The translations under genes and the position numbers were made by a program. Shown here piece by piece: positions 1 to 8,571 of a stretch of 64,000 nt of DNA. This DNA comes from JAHECQ01 sp047638695 (GTDB taxonomy: Bacteria > Actinomycetota > Acidimicrobiia > Acidimicrobiales > SZUA-35), in the NCBI GenBank assembly GCA_047638695.1, contig JBLINY010000003.1, positions 37,507 to 101,506 on the forward strand, in the 5' to 3' direction. The notes under the pieces were generated by a model. It saw nothing but the letters and a program-made list of their open reading frames with translations, searched no databases and had not been told where the DNA came from. Each line of letters begins with the position of its first letter. Position 1 is the stretch's first letter.

Positions 1-23
1 CCGAGTTCGGGGAACGTCCCTGA
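1..23 (+). CDS. 3' end of an upstream gene (partial)
   Basis: Only the last seven sense codons (reading EFGERP at the end) and a TGA stop at 21-23 are inside the window. The next gene starts at the TTG directly after this stop, so the two are probably translated from one message. The same arrangement is seen at 33424, where a related hydrolase follows a CoA-transferase directly; that gives a hint, but no proof, about what this gene is. The product cannot be named from so little sequence. Confidence 0.4.
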
Positions 24-908
24 TTGAGCTTCGAAGAACCTGAACTGATTGCCTCGACCGATGGGGTCGAGGTGGCGCTCCATCGCTTGGGGGGCAACGG
101 CCCGCCGCTGCTGTTCATGCACGCCACCGGTTTCAACGGGCGCACCTACAGCCCATTCGTGGCGCCCCTCATCGAACACTTCACCGTATGGGCTCCCGAT
201 ATCCGCGGCCACGGATGGAGTACAACGCCCGAGAACGGCAACTACGACTGGCTACGCATTGCGTCAGATGTGCTTGCCGCCATCGACCACCTCGGTATCG
301 CCACAGGCGAGCTCGATGCGGTGGGCCACAGCGTCGGTGCCGCCCTGCTGCTGCTGGCCGACGCCGAACGGCCGGGTTTGCTGCGACGCATGTACGGCTA
401 CGAGCCCATCGTCTGGCGTCCGGGCGAGGTGTTCGGCCCGGGCGAGAATCCGCTTGTCGCCGGCGCCTTGAAACGCCGCGAGGTCTTCACCGATCGAGGC
501 GAGGCCATCGAACGATTCGCCGGCCGACCACCGTTCGCCACCAGCCGAGCCGATGCGCTGCACGCCTACGTCACCCACGGCTTCGAGGATCTCGACGACG
601 GCACCATTCGTTTGCGCTGTCGCGGCGCCGACGAATCAGCCACCTACGACGGCGAGCGAACATCAACCAGCGATCGCCTTACTGGCTGTCAGGCCCCGAT
701 CGCCATTGGCAAAGGGGCCGACAGCGGATTCGGCAATCTCGGGCTCCCGGCCTTCGAAGCCCTGCCCAATGCCACGCTGGTGGTGCATGATGACCTCGGG
801 CACTTTGGTCCACTCGAGGCACCAACCCGGTTAGCGGCCGACGCCCTTGCCGCCGTGCTTTCACCGAACGACGAAGCCGGAGTTACGTCGCCTCCACCGC
901 CGGGATGA
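24..908 (+). CDS. alpha/beta hydrolase
   Basis: A 294-residue serine hydrolase of the alpha/beta fold. Visible signatures are the oxyanion segment HATGFNG (residues 33-39), the nucleophile elbow GHSVG (Ser103), and a C-terminal GHFGPLE that should carry the catalytic His. The substrate is unknown; esters, lactones or CoA-linked intermediates are possible from the neighbourhood. The start is a TTG placed immediately after the stop of the preceding gene, which suggests translational coupling. The closest relative in the window is the hydrolase at 32552-33424, which shares the HFGPxE end and the DIRGHG/DLRGHG segment. Its 3' end overlaps the convergent LLM gene by 26 bases. Confidence 0.85.
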   Translation: MSFEEPELIASTDGVEVALHRLGGNGPPLLFMHATGFNGRTYSPFVAPLIEHFTVWAPDIRGHGWSTTPENGNYDWLRIASDVLAAIDHLGIATGELDAVGHSVGAALLLLADAERPGLLRRMYGYEPIVWRPGEVFGPGENPLVAGALKRREVFTDRGEAIERFAGRPPFATSRADALHAYVTHGFEDLDDGTIRLRCRGADESATYDGERTSTSDRLTGCQAPIAIGKGADSGFGNLGLPAFEALPNATLVVHDDLGHFGPLEAPTRLAADALAAVLSPNDEAGVTSPPPPG

Positions 909-1938
909 CCTCGTCGGTGAGCAGGGAAAGACAGCGTCGGACCTGCTCATCTGCTTGACCAGGATGCTGCATCCGCAGGATCAGATCGGTGACGCCGAGT
1001 TCGTCGCGGTATCGACGGATCTCGTCGGCGCAGAATTCGGGATCGCCGATGATGAAGCGATCTTTCCAAAAGGCTTCCGACTCATAGAACGGGTCGTCGA
1101 GATCCGTCACCAGTCGACGGCTTCCGTCTGCCATCCGTTCGATCATGGCCACCCCGGGCGGGGCGTAGACGTTCCGATACGTGTGCATGAGATGTGGCCG
1201 TACCTCGGCCCAAGCCTGCTCGGTCGTTTCAGCAACGTAGAAGTCACGAATCAGCGCGATGGGCTCGTCGTCAAGCGGGCGGCCGGCTGCCTGCAAGGAC
1301 ACTCGATAGTCGTCGAACTGGGCCTTGGTGTGTTCAAGATCAGTGAGCAGCGAGATCAACAGGCGATGGCCATCGTCCGCCACTCGTCGACGAGTCTTCG
1401 GGGTGGCAGCCCCAACCCATAGTGGCGGCGGTGGTTGCTGAACCAAACCTGGCTTCAGTTGGGCATCAAGAACGTTGTAGTGCTTGCCCTCAAAGCTGAA
1501 CCGCTCGCCGCTGAAGGCCAGGTTCAAGATCTCGAGCCCCTCCAGATACATGGCCCGCCGAGAAGCGAACTCGTAGCCAAACCCGTCGAACTCGTCGGCC
1601 CGGTACCCCTGACCGACGCCCAGCTCGAAGCGCCCACCGGAGATGTTGTCGACAACCGCGCAGTCTTCGGCCAGCTTCATTGGATGGCCATAAAGGGGAA
1701 GTACGACGATCCCCTGGCAGATTCGCACCTGCTCGGTGACGGCCGCAACGGCGGCCGCCACCATCATGGGTGACGGGCAGTAACTGTCTTCGAAGAAGTG
1801 GTGCTCGGTCAGCCAGATCGAATCGATACCGCGCCGGTCGGCCTCGGCGATCTGCCCCAAACCTTCCCTATATACCTGCGCGGTCGAGGCACCGAACTCT
1901 GTCGGTGCCTCGAAAGAATAGAGCAGGCCAAATCGCAT
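883..1938 (-). CDS. LLM class flavin-dependent oxidoreductase
   Basis: A 351-residue luciferase-like monooxygenase (bacterial luciferase/F420-dependent fold). It begins MRFGLLYSFE and carries the family segments WLTEHHF (around residues 43-49), ISGGRFELGVGQGY (around 100-113) and PPPPLWVGAATP. In actinobacteria such proteins use FMN or F420 to oxidise or monooxygenate small organics; the substrate cannot be read from sequence. It lies 9 bases downstream of the acyl-CoA dehydrogenase gene on the same strand, so the two are likely co-transcribed in fatty or branched acid catabolism. Its 3' end overlaps the convergent hydrolase gene. Confidence 0.88.
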   Translation of the reverse strand: MRFGLLYSFEAPTEFGASTAQVYREGLGQIAEADRRGIDSIWLTEHHFFEDSYCPSPMMVAAAVAAVTEQVRICQGIVVLPLYGHPMKLAEDCAVVDNISGGRFELGVGQGYRADEFDGFGYEFASRRAMYLEGLEILNLAFSGERFSFEGKHYNVLDAQLKPGLVQQPPPPLWVGAATPKTRRRVADDGHRLLISLLTDLEHTKAQFDDYRVSLQAAGRPLDDEPIALIRDFYVAETTEQAWAEVRPHLMHTYRNVYAPPGVAMIERMADGSRRLVTDLDDPFYESEAFWKDRFIIGDPEFCADEIRRYRDELGVTDLILRMQHPGQADEQVRRCLSLLTDEVIPAVEAT

Positions 1939-1947
1939 GGCCGAATA

Positions 1948-3294
1948 TCAGCTGTAGGGGTGAGGGATGCGCTCGATCTGCAGCGGGTTGTCGTAATCGA
2001 CCATGCCGGTCTGCATGCCGGCAATGGGCTGCGCTTGGTAGCGAGCTACTTCGGCCCGACCAACCACCATGTGATGGACCTCGTCGGGTCCGTCGGCAAG
2101 CCGCAGCGTTCGCTGGGCATGGTAGAGATCGGGGAGAACCGTCCATTGGCTCACTCCTGCGGCGCCGTGCATCTGGATGGAGGCGTCGATGATCTGGCAG
2201 ACACGCTCGGGCACCATGGCCTTGACGGCCGACACCCACACTCGTGCTTCGCGGTTGCCGAGGACATCCATGGCCTTGGCGGCACGCAACACCATGAGGC
2301 GCATGGCCTCGATGTCAATGCGCATACGGGAGGCCAGCTCGACGTTCTTACCCAGCTGGATGAGGGGCTTGCCGAAGGCTTGCTTCGACAGACCACGCTC
2401 GCAGTAGAGCTGCAGCGCCTTATCGGCGGCGCCGATCGAGCGCATGCAATGGTGAATCCGGCCCGGTCCAAGACGAAGCTGACTGATCTCGAAGCCACGA
2501 CCCTCGCCCAGGAGCATGTTCTCCTTCGGCACCCGCACATCGGTGTACTTGATGTGCATATGACCGTGAGGTGAATCGTCACTGCCGAAGACATGCATCG
2601 GACCGAGGATGTCGACGCCAGGAGCATCGATCGGCACGAGAATCTGCGACTGCTGCAGGTGAGGAGCAGCATCGGGGTTCGTGCGACACATGGTGATCAT
2701 GATGAGGCAGCGAGGATCGCCCGCCCCCGAGATGTAGAACTTCTCGCCGTTGATGACGTACTCGTCGCCATCCAACTCGGCCACCGTCGCCACATTCTTG
2801 GCATCGGACGAGGCGAACTCGGGCTCGGTCATGGCGAAGGCCGAGCGAATCTTGCCTTCGAGAAGCGGCTTCAGCCACTGCTCTTTTTGCTCGGGGGTGC
2901 CGACACGCTCGAGCACCTCCATGTTGCCGGTGTCGGGAGCGGCGCAGTTGAGGCACTCCGAAGCGAGGCGATTCTTGCCCAGCTCGTTGGCGATGTAGGC
3001 GTAGTCGAGGTTGCTGAGGCCTTCGCCGGTCTCAGCGTCGGGCAGGAAGAAGTTCCATAGACCCTGTTCGCGAGCCTTTGCTTTCGCCCCCTCGAGCAAC
3101 TCAAGTTGGCCTTCGCCGTAGCTCCACGGGTCGACACGACCCTCGCCGAGGCGGTGGAATTCTGCGGTGATGGGGTCGACTTCAGTCGAGATGAACTTGA
3201 TGACCGACTCGAGGAGCGGACGAGCGCTGTCCGACATCGAGAGGTCGTACATCTGGCCACCGAAGTCGTCAGTGTTCAAGGGGTTGGCTGGCAT
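1948..3294 (-). CDS. acyl-CoA dehydrogenase family protein
   Basis: A 448-residue FAD flavoprotein of the acyl-CoA dehydrogenase superfamily, which introduces an alpha,beta double bond into an acyl-CoA and passes electrons to ETF. The FAD/substrate segment FAMTEPEFASSDAKN (around residues 152-166), the YVINGEKFYISGAGDP strand and the C-terminal QMHGAAGVSQ region are clear. At 448 residues it is longer than classic short-chain forms (about 380) and resembles the ACAD10/11-like group with a longer helical N-terminus. It is the first gene of a pair with the LLM oxidoreductase. The sortase gene lies upstream on the same strand with a 92-base gap. Confidence 0.9.
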   Translation of the reverse strand: MPANPLNTDDFGGQMYDLSMSDSARPLLESVIKFISTEVDPITAEFHRLGEGRVDPWSYGEGQLELLEGAKAKAREQGLWNFFLPDAETGEGLSNLDYAYIANELGKNRLASECLNCAAPDTGNMEVLERVGTPEQKEQWLKPLLEGKIRSAFAMTEPEFASSDAKNVATVAELDGDEYVINGEKFYISGAGDPRCLIMITMCRTNPDAAPHLQQSQILVPIDAPGVDILGPMHVFGSDDSPHGHMHIKYTDVRVPKENMLLGEGRGFEISQLRLGPGRIHHCMRSIGAADKALQLYCERGLSKQAFGKPLIQLGKNVELASRMRIDIEAMRLMVLRAAKAMDVLGNREARVWVSAVKAMVPERVCQIIDASIQMHGAAGVSQWTVLPDLYHAQRTLRLADGPDEVHHMVVGRAEVARYQAQPIAGMQTGMVDYDNPLQIERIPHPYS

Positions 3295-3386
3295 TGTGTT
3301 CCGTCCTTGGGGGGTTTGCGAACTGCTAGATCATGCCACCGGTCAGAGTGTTCTCCGAAATCGGTGCTGACCAACGCAGGTAGGCG

Positions 3387-4028
3387 TCAATCGATGGGAA
3401 GGGCCGTAACGACCCGGTTGCCAACATAGCTATGCGAGGCTTCATCAAAGGTACCCCCGCAGGTAGCGAGATGCAGGGTGGCTGGACCGTCGCGGCGAAA
3501 GATCTCGTCGGCGGGAAGCGCCGACTTCTCGTAGAGCACCTGATCTGACACTTCGAACGATCGAGTTTGCCCGTCGTCGAACTCAACATTGATGAGATCG
3601 CCAGCAATGAGCGTGCGCAACTCGAAGAACGCGCCCGGCCGACCGCCGAAATCGACGTGCGCTGCCAAAACCGCCGAGCCCGTATCGCCCGGCGCCGAGC
3701 CGTACTGATACCAACCAACCTGGTCTGCGCCTGGCACATCAAAGCGCCCTTCGGCATCAACACCGGCCGAGACGATGTCGACATCGAGGCCGAGAGCCGG
3801 AATGACGACCCGCGCTGGCGTCGGCGACGCGTCTGCCGACACTGCATCGTCACCGCTGCTCACCGCCAGCGTCGAAACGGTCGATGACAGGTCGGGCGCC
3901 CCGTAATCAGGTGCATTCGCTTCCGAAGCGATGGTCGGCACCGACGACGGCACCGAGGGGGCCGCAGTCCTGGCCACGCCGAACGCGACAAGCCCCGACG
4001 CCAGCAACGCGATCAGCGGCACCTTCAC
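3387..4028 (-). CDS. class E/F sortase
   Basis: A 213-residue membrane-anchored cysteine transpeptidase that should attach a surface protein to the cell wall or to another protein. An N-terminal hydrophobic segment (residues 3-20) is followed by a Ser/Ala-rich stalk. The catalytic triad is visible as His124 (AAHVDF), Cys190 (LATCGG) and Arg205 (GNRVV). The start is the GTG at 4028, preceded by a GAAGGT Shine-Dalgarno-like box that is itself tandemly duplicated. It sits 64 bases downstream of the pseudokinase/DUF4397 gene on the same strand, and that protein's hydrophobic C-terminal tail makes it the natural substrate candidate. A second sortase of this type is at 22819. Confidence 0.87.
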   Translation of the reverse strand: MKVPLIALLASGLVAFGVARTAAPSVPSSVPTIASEANAPDYGAPDLSSTVSTLAVSSGDDAVSADASPTPARVVIPALGLDVDIVSAGVDAEGRFDVPGADQVGWYQYGSAPGDTGSAVLAAHVDFGGRPGAFFELRTLIAGDLINVEFDDGQTRSFEVSDQVLYEKSALPADEIFRRDGPATLHLATCGGTFDEASHSYVGNRVVTALPID

Positions 4029-4073
4029 AGATTCACCTTCAACAGATTCACCTTCACGAATTCACCGTCACAG
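4021..4073 (-). repeat. 14-15 bp tandem repeat over the sortase ribosome binding site
   Basis: Near-identical units (plus-strand core ATTCACCTTC) begin at 4031, 4046 and 4060, with a partial unit at 4021-4030. Read on the coding strand, each unit is a GAAGGTGAATCT box, so the Shine-Dalgarno-like sequence of the sortase gene has been copied several times just before, and partly into, its start codon. Confidence 0.8.
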
Positions 4074-4092
4074 CCGCACCTTCAAGTCGGGC

Positions 4093-6072
4093 TCAGTCGA
4101 CGCGCGGCCCGGTCGCCCCGGGAACGGTCGCCGATCGGCGCTGTACGACAACGAAACCGGCACCAGCGAGCACGACCATCAGCACAAGTCCTGGGATCAG
4201 CCCGTCGCCGGTGGCCGAGAACGAATCGTCGACGAGGCCGGTATCACCACTTGGGATGGCAGTGGGAGCGGTTTGAAGACCGTCGATGCGACGGATCAAC
4301 GTGGTCAGATCGCCCTCGTCCCCGCGAACCCAAGCCGTCGTCAATTCGCCCTCGGCCGAATCGATCTCCTGGGTGTACAGCTCGTTGCCATCGGCATCGA
4401 CAACCGTGAGCACGTGGGCCCCAGCTGGCACATCGACCACAGCCGATGATCCGGAAGGAACCTCGGTAGCAACCTCGTCGCCGTCCAGAAGCACCGTGGC
4501 TGGCCCCATGGCCGCCACGTGTCGAACAGCGAAGCGGCTCTGGCCTGGCTCGATCGGGTCGAGATTGTTACCAAATGCCTGCAGCATCGGGGTGCCCTCA
4601 GCATCGACAAAGGCAACGAGCGTGCCGGAGCCGTCGATGTCCAGTGGACCAGCCAGGACTGGCTTGTCATCTCGGTCGTCGACCGAATCCGGCGGGTTGT
4701 CCTGTGCCACGAAGAGATCGACGGGTTGACCGGCAGCATCGAGCGAAAGGGGGCCGGCGAGGTTGCCCGGTGAGAACCCGGGCGCAGCCAACTCACCGTT
4801 GATGTACGCGTCGACGTCGACACCGGGAACAGCGTGCAGAATCTCGAACGAACCGGTTGCGTCAGCAGCTGAGAGCGCTGCCACGGGTGGAGGATCTGCC
4901 GGCCCGGTGATTGTTGTGGTCGCCTCCGTTGTCGTTGGAGCAGCTGTCGTCGGAACAGCTGTCGTGGTTGGAGCGATCGTGGTCGTTGGCGCCTCCGTTG
5001 TGGCGGGAGCAACCGTCGTCGTCGGGTCTTCTGTTGCGTCGTCGACGCTCTGCTGCACCTCACTCGCGGCTTCTGTGTCGGCGACGTCACCATCGTTGTC
5101 CCGGGTCAGAGCCCAAAGTCCGAGGCCGCCCACTCCAACGAGACCGGCGAGAACCCACCCAGCGCGCCGCCGACCACGTCTGCCATCGCTTTCGGGCGGG
5201 GTGGCCGCGACTGCAGCGGCCGTCGTCGGCTCTTTTCGGCTGGCGGCGAATCCGGCCGCGCCAACAGCGACCGTTGCCCCGCCGACTGCGGCAGCTGCAC
5301 CGGCACCGGCAAGGCCGCCGGTGCGATTGTTCACTGCGTCGGACAGCTGGCGGGCGGCTTCCGAGCTACCGAGCGCGGCCAAACCATGACGGCGGCGACG
5401 GCGGCCGGGCAACGCGCCGAGTCGATCGGCGAACGAGCGAGCGCTGGGAGGACGATTCGACGGCTCGGCATTGGTGGCCTCGCTGATGAGCTGCTGCGCG
5501 TCGCTTGGGATCTGCCCTTGCGTGCGGCCAAGACCCTTTTCAAGAACGCGACCGAGGCTGTACACGTCAGATCGGACGTTGGGGGTGCCCCCGGCCAAGA
5601 CTTCGGGAGCGACGTAGTCGCTGCGGTCTGCCTCGGCCGTACCACCGCGTCCCAGGCCCATACCGGCCACGGCGATCTCGCTGCCCACCACACGAATGTC
5701 ATCGGTGCCGAGCGCGCCATGAACCAGACCGGTGAGGTGGCCGGCGTGAGTCGCCTCCGCCGCCGCTTCGGTGGCCGACACAATCTCGTCGAAACCAGAG
5801 ACCGAGCGGCCGTCGAGCGCCTCGGTGAACGAACGGCCGGGCGCCGGAAGTTGGTAGGCCTTCACCTCGTCGAAGGTGCGAGTTACCCCAACGGTTGGTA
5901 CGAGACCGTCGATGTTCTCGGTCTGGACCAGCCGTCGTCGATGCTCCTCGGGCCATGCGGTCGAGGGAACGACCACCACATCAGCCTCGCGCCCGCCGAC
6001 CAGTTCACTCGATCTCTGATAACCAAACCAGGTTCGGGCATCGCCCGAAACATCGTCGGTTGATTCGCTCAT
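4093..6072 (-). CDS. membrane pseudokinase fused to an extracellular DUF4397 domain
   Basis: A 659-residue multidomain protein. Residues about 1-220 resemble the C-lobe of a Ser/Thr kinase: YVAPEVL (153-159), RSDVYSLG (167-174) and NRPPSARSFADRL. The catalytic HRD is replaced by HGALGTDD (118-125) and no DFG is seen, so it is probably a pseudokinase. A basic stretch and a transmembrane helix (about 304-322) follow, then a Thr/Pro-rich stalk (about 340-395) and a DUF4397-type domain (about 408-500, FEILHAVPGVDVDAYING). Near residue 619 comes SATGDG, a hydrophobic helix and QRR, which looks like a sortase-type sorting tail. The sortase gene follows 64 bases downstream. Domain order implies a cytoplasmic sensor and an external adhesive or structural part (inference). 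Confidence 0.78.
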   Translation of the reverse strand: MSESTDDVSGDARTWFGYQRSSELVGGREADVVVVPSTAWPEEHRRRLVQTENIDGLVPTVGVTRTFDEVKAYQLPAPGRSFTEALDGRSVSGFDEIVSATEAAAEATHAGHLTGLVHGALGTDDIRVVGSEIAVAGMGLGRGGTAEADRSDYVAPEVLAGGTPNVRSDVYSLGRVLEKGLGRTQGQIPSDAQQLISEATNAEPSNRPPSARSFADRLGALPGRRRRRHGLAALGSSEAARQLSDAVNNRTGGLAGAGAAAAVGGATVAVGAAGFAASRKEPTTAAAVAATPPESDGRRGRRRAGWVLAGLVGVGGLGLWALTRDNDGDVADTEAASEVQQSVDDATEDPTTTVAPATTEAPTTTIAPTTTAVPTTAAPTTTEATTTITGPADPPPVAALSAADATGSFEILHAVPGVDVDAYINGELAAPGFSPGNLAGPLSLDAAGQPVDLFVAQDNPPDSVDDRDDKPVLAGPLDIDGSGTLVAFVDAEGTPMLQAFGNNLDPIEPGQSRFAVRHVAAMGPATVLLDGDEVATEVPSGSSAVVDVPAGAHVLTVVDADGNELYTQEIDSAEGELTTAWVRGDEGDLTTLIRRIDGLQTAPTAIPSGDTGLVDDSFSATGDGLIPGLVLMVVLAGAGFVVVQRRSATVPGATGPRVD

Positions 6073-6138
6073 TCTCCGCCTCGCTTTTCGCCCACGCCGT
6101 TGCCGACGATGCTAGTGCCGCGCCCGCCGACCCCAACC

Positions 6139-6160
6139 GGGGCCCCTGGCCAGGGGCCCC
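6139..6160 (-). terminator. perfect GC palindrome, probable terminator
   Basis: Arms GGGGCCCCTGG and CCAGGGGCCCC (11 bp each) abut with no spacer. The hairpin lies 2 bases past the stop of the CoA-transferase that ends the long minus-strand run and before the pseudokinase start. No U-tract follows, as is common for actinobacterial terminator-like hairpins. Confidence 0.55.
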
Positions 6161-6162
6161 GA

Positions 6163-7284
6163 CTAGCCGAATTCGGCCCGGATCGAATCGCCGTGTTGGT
6201 CGACCGACGGGACGGTCTGTTCGACATCCCAGTCCGTGGCGACCGGGGGCGCCGGCAGGCTGGCGATGCCGTCCGCATGCGGCGCGGCAATACGTCGCAA
6301 CTGAGGATGGGCCGACAGTGCGGCAACGTCGTTCACGGCCCCGTAGGCAATCCGAGCAGCAAGAAGTCGACTCGTAAGCTCGTCCCTCGTCGTCCGGGCG
6401 AACACCGAAGCCACGATGCCATCAGTATCGGGCCGATTGGCCACTCGCACCACGTTGGTGGCGAACCGCTCGTCAGTTCCCAACTCGGGACGGTCAAGCA
6501 CCTGCTCACACAAATCTCGCCACTCGCGATCGGACTGAATCGAAATGACCACCGTGTGTCCGTCGGACGATTCGAAGCCGCCATACGGCGAGATCGACGG
6601 ATGAGCTAGACCAACCCGCTCCGGCGCTTTGCCCAACCCTTCGTGATGCACAAGCGGCACCGTCATGAGTTCGGCCGCGCTCGCGAACAGCGAAGTCTCG
6701 AGATGAGCCCCCTCTCCCGTACGGGCCTGTCGATAGAGGGCCTGGGTGATGGCGATGGCGGCGTTCATACCCGTGGTGAGGTCGACCAGGCTGACACCGA
6801 CCCTCCCGTAGGGGCCAGGGGGCCCTGAAACGGCGAGAATGCCGCTTTCGGCCTGCACTAGAAGGTCATACGCCTTCATCTCCGCCATCGGTCCATCCGA
6901 GCCGTAGCCCGAGAGGTCGCACACGATCAGTCGGGGATTGACGGCATGAAGCGATGCGGCATCGAGACCTAGCCGGGTTGTCGCCCCGACAGCAAGGTTC
7001 TGAATGAAGACGTCGGCCGTGCTCAGTATGCGCAAAAGAAGCGAGCGGTCGTCAGCATCCTTGACGTCGAGCGCGATCGACTCCTTTCCTCGGTTGAGCC
7101 ACGCGAAGTAGGCCGAGGCGCCGTCGGCAGCGTTGTCGTAACCACGAGCGAAGTCGCCCTCCGCCCGCTCGATCTTAATGACTCGAGCACCGGCATCTGC
7201 GAGGCGCTGCGATGCCAGCGGTGCAGCCACGGCCTGCTCGAGCGACACCACGACCACACCGTCTAGTGGAGCCGATCCGGTCAT
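6163..7284 (-). CDS. CaiB/BaiF class III CoA-transferase
   Basis: A 373-residue family III CoA-transferase, which moves CoA between carboxylic acids via an enzyme-bound aspartyl-CoA. The N-terminus LDGVVVVSLEQAVAAPLA and the segments RGKESIALDVKD and QNLAVGATTRLGLD are typical. The reading frame is open further upstream, but the ATG at 7284 overlaps the stop of the M20 hydrolase gene by 4 bases (ATGA), and family similarity begins just after it. It is the last gene of the minus-strand run from 14.8 kb. It may activate the acid made by the monooxygenase/amidase pair upstream, which would channel it to degradation (inference). Confidence 0.88.
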   Translation of the reverse strand: MTGSAPLDGVVVVSLEQAVAAPLASQRLADAGARVIKIERAEGDFARGYDNAADGASAYFAWLNRGKESIALDVKDADDRSLLLRILSTADVFIQNLAVGATTRLGLDAASLHAVNPRLIVCDLSGYGSDGPMAEMKAYDLLVQAESGILAVSGPPGPYGRVGVSLVDLTTGMNAAIAITQALYRQARTGEGAHLETSLFASAAELMTVPLVHHEGLGKAPERVGLAHPSISPYGGFESSDGHTVVISIQSDREWRDLCEQVLDRPELGTDERFATNVVRVANRPDTDGIVASVFARTTRDELTSRLLAARIAYGAVNDVAALSAHPQLRRIAAPHADGIASLPAPPVATDWDVEQTVPSVDQHGDSIRAEFG

Positions 7285-8564
7285 GCGCCGGCCATCCTGC
7301 GAACGGCACCCAGCAGCACGCTGGCACCCCGTTCGGCTTGTTCTTTGGTGATGTTCTCGGCCTCGTTGTGGCTCAGGCCGTCGTCGCACGGCACGAAGAT
7401 CATTGATGTCGGGGCATGCAGCGCGACGTAACACGCATCGTGGCCCGCACCGGAGAACATCCGGTGGTTGGTGAACCCGAGTTCGGCCACGGCCTCCTCC
7501 ACCGACGCAACACAGTTCTCATCAAAAGCCACCGGTGCTGAATCCATCCGCTTCGTGATCGAGTGCGTCACGCCGTGGGCATCGGCCTCCTCTGCCACGA
7601 TCGTCCGCATCAGCGATTCCATTTCTTCGAGCACCTCGCCTTCGGGATGACGTAAGTCGAGCGTGCACCACAACCGTTCGGGGATCGTGTTTGGGCTTAC
7701 CGGCTCTGAACCGAACTGGGCGAAGGTTCCGCGGGCCCACGGCGCTCGTTCGTCGACCAGGCCATACACCCGTGACACGATGCGAGCGATCACCCGGGCC
7801 GGGTCTTTCCTGCCCTCCATTGGGGTCGGGCCGGCGTGAGCGGGGAAGCCGCCCAGCTCGATGGTGAACCACCGCAAGCCCTGAACACCGGTGACCACAC
7901 CAATCTCCAACTCCTCGGCCTCCAGGATCGGGCCCTGCTCGATGTGCAACTCGAAGGATCCGGTCAGCGGAGTCGGTTGCGCTGGGCGGGCGCCTCGCCA
8001 GCCCAGCCGGTCAAGTTCTTCGCCAACGGTGACTCCGTCGATATCTGTCAACGCACAGGCGTCGTCAACACTGAGCTTCTGGGCCCAGACTCCGGATCCC
8101 ATCATCGACACCTGAAAACGGGAACCCTCCTCGTTCGTCCACACCACCAGATCAATCGGCGTCTCGGTCTGGATGCCGAGGTCATTCAGACGCTCGATCA
8201 CCTCGAGCCCGCCCAACACGCCGTATACCCCGTCGAAGCGACCGCCCGTCGGCTGGGTGTCGAGATGACTACCGATCAGCACCGGTGGTGCGTCGGGATC
8301 TAACCCGGGTCGGCGAACGAACAGGTTGCCGATCTCATCGATCTCGTGGGTGCACCCCGCGGCCGTAGCCCAGCCCAGAAACAGTGCGCGCCCGGCTGCA
8401 TCATCATCGCTGAGAGCCTGACGATTGCTACCTCCGTTCACCGTGGGTGCCACCTGGGCCATCGCCATCAGCCGACTCCACAGTCGGTCGGCATCAACTC
8501 GGTCGGCATCAACTCGGTCGGCATCAACTGGGTTAGCCGTTGGTGTGGTGTTCACGTCGTTCAC
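7281..8564 (-). CDS. M20 family Zn-dependent amidohydrolase (N-carbamoyl amino acid hydrolase/allantoate amidohydrolase type)
   Basis: A 427-residue binuclear zinc hydrolase. Metal-ligand motifs are GSHLDTQ (His100), GGRFDGVYGV (Asp111) and WTNEEGSRF (Glu145-Glu146), with a C-terminal SGAGHDA His. This subgroup hydrolyses N-carbamoyl amino acids, allantoate or ureido acids. The first 27 residues are odd: VDADR is repeated three times by a 15-bp tandem duplication, ahead of the conserved domain. It overlaps the CoA-transferase gene by ATGA and starts 7 bases after the stop of the MFS gene. Its place in the amide operon suggests it opens or releases a related C-N bond (inference). Confidence 0.85.
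   Translation of the reverse strand: MNDVNTTPTANPVDADRVDADRVDADRLWSRLMAMAQVAPTVNGGSNRQALSDDDAAGRALFLGWATAAGCTHEIDEIGNLFVRRPGLDPDAPPVLIGSHLDTQPTGGRFDGVYGVLGGLEVIERLNDLGIQTETPIDLVVWTNEEGSRFQVSMMGSGVWAQKLSVDDACALTDIDGVTVGEELDRLGWRGARPAQPTPLTGSFELHIEQGPILEAEELEIGVVTGVQGLRWFTIELGGFPAHAGPTPMEGRKDPARVIARIVSRVYGLVDERAPWARGTFAQFGSEPVSPNTIPERLWCTLDLRHPEGEVLEEMESLMRTIVAEEADAHGVTHSITKRMDSAPVAFDENCVASVEEAVAELGFTNHRMFSGAGHDACYVALHAPTSMIFVPCDDGLSHNEAENITKEQAERGASVLLGAVRRMAGA
8487..8531 (-). repeat. 15-bp tandem repeat (3 copies) inside the M20 N-terminus
   Basis: Units GTCGGCATCAACTCG start at 8487, 8502 and 8517 (last copy one mismatch). They are in frame and encode the VDADR repeat ahead of the conserved M20 domain. 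Confidence 0.92.
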
Positions 8565-8571
8565 TCCTCAA

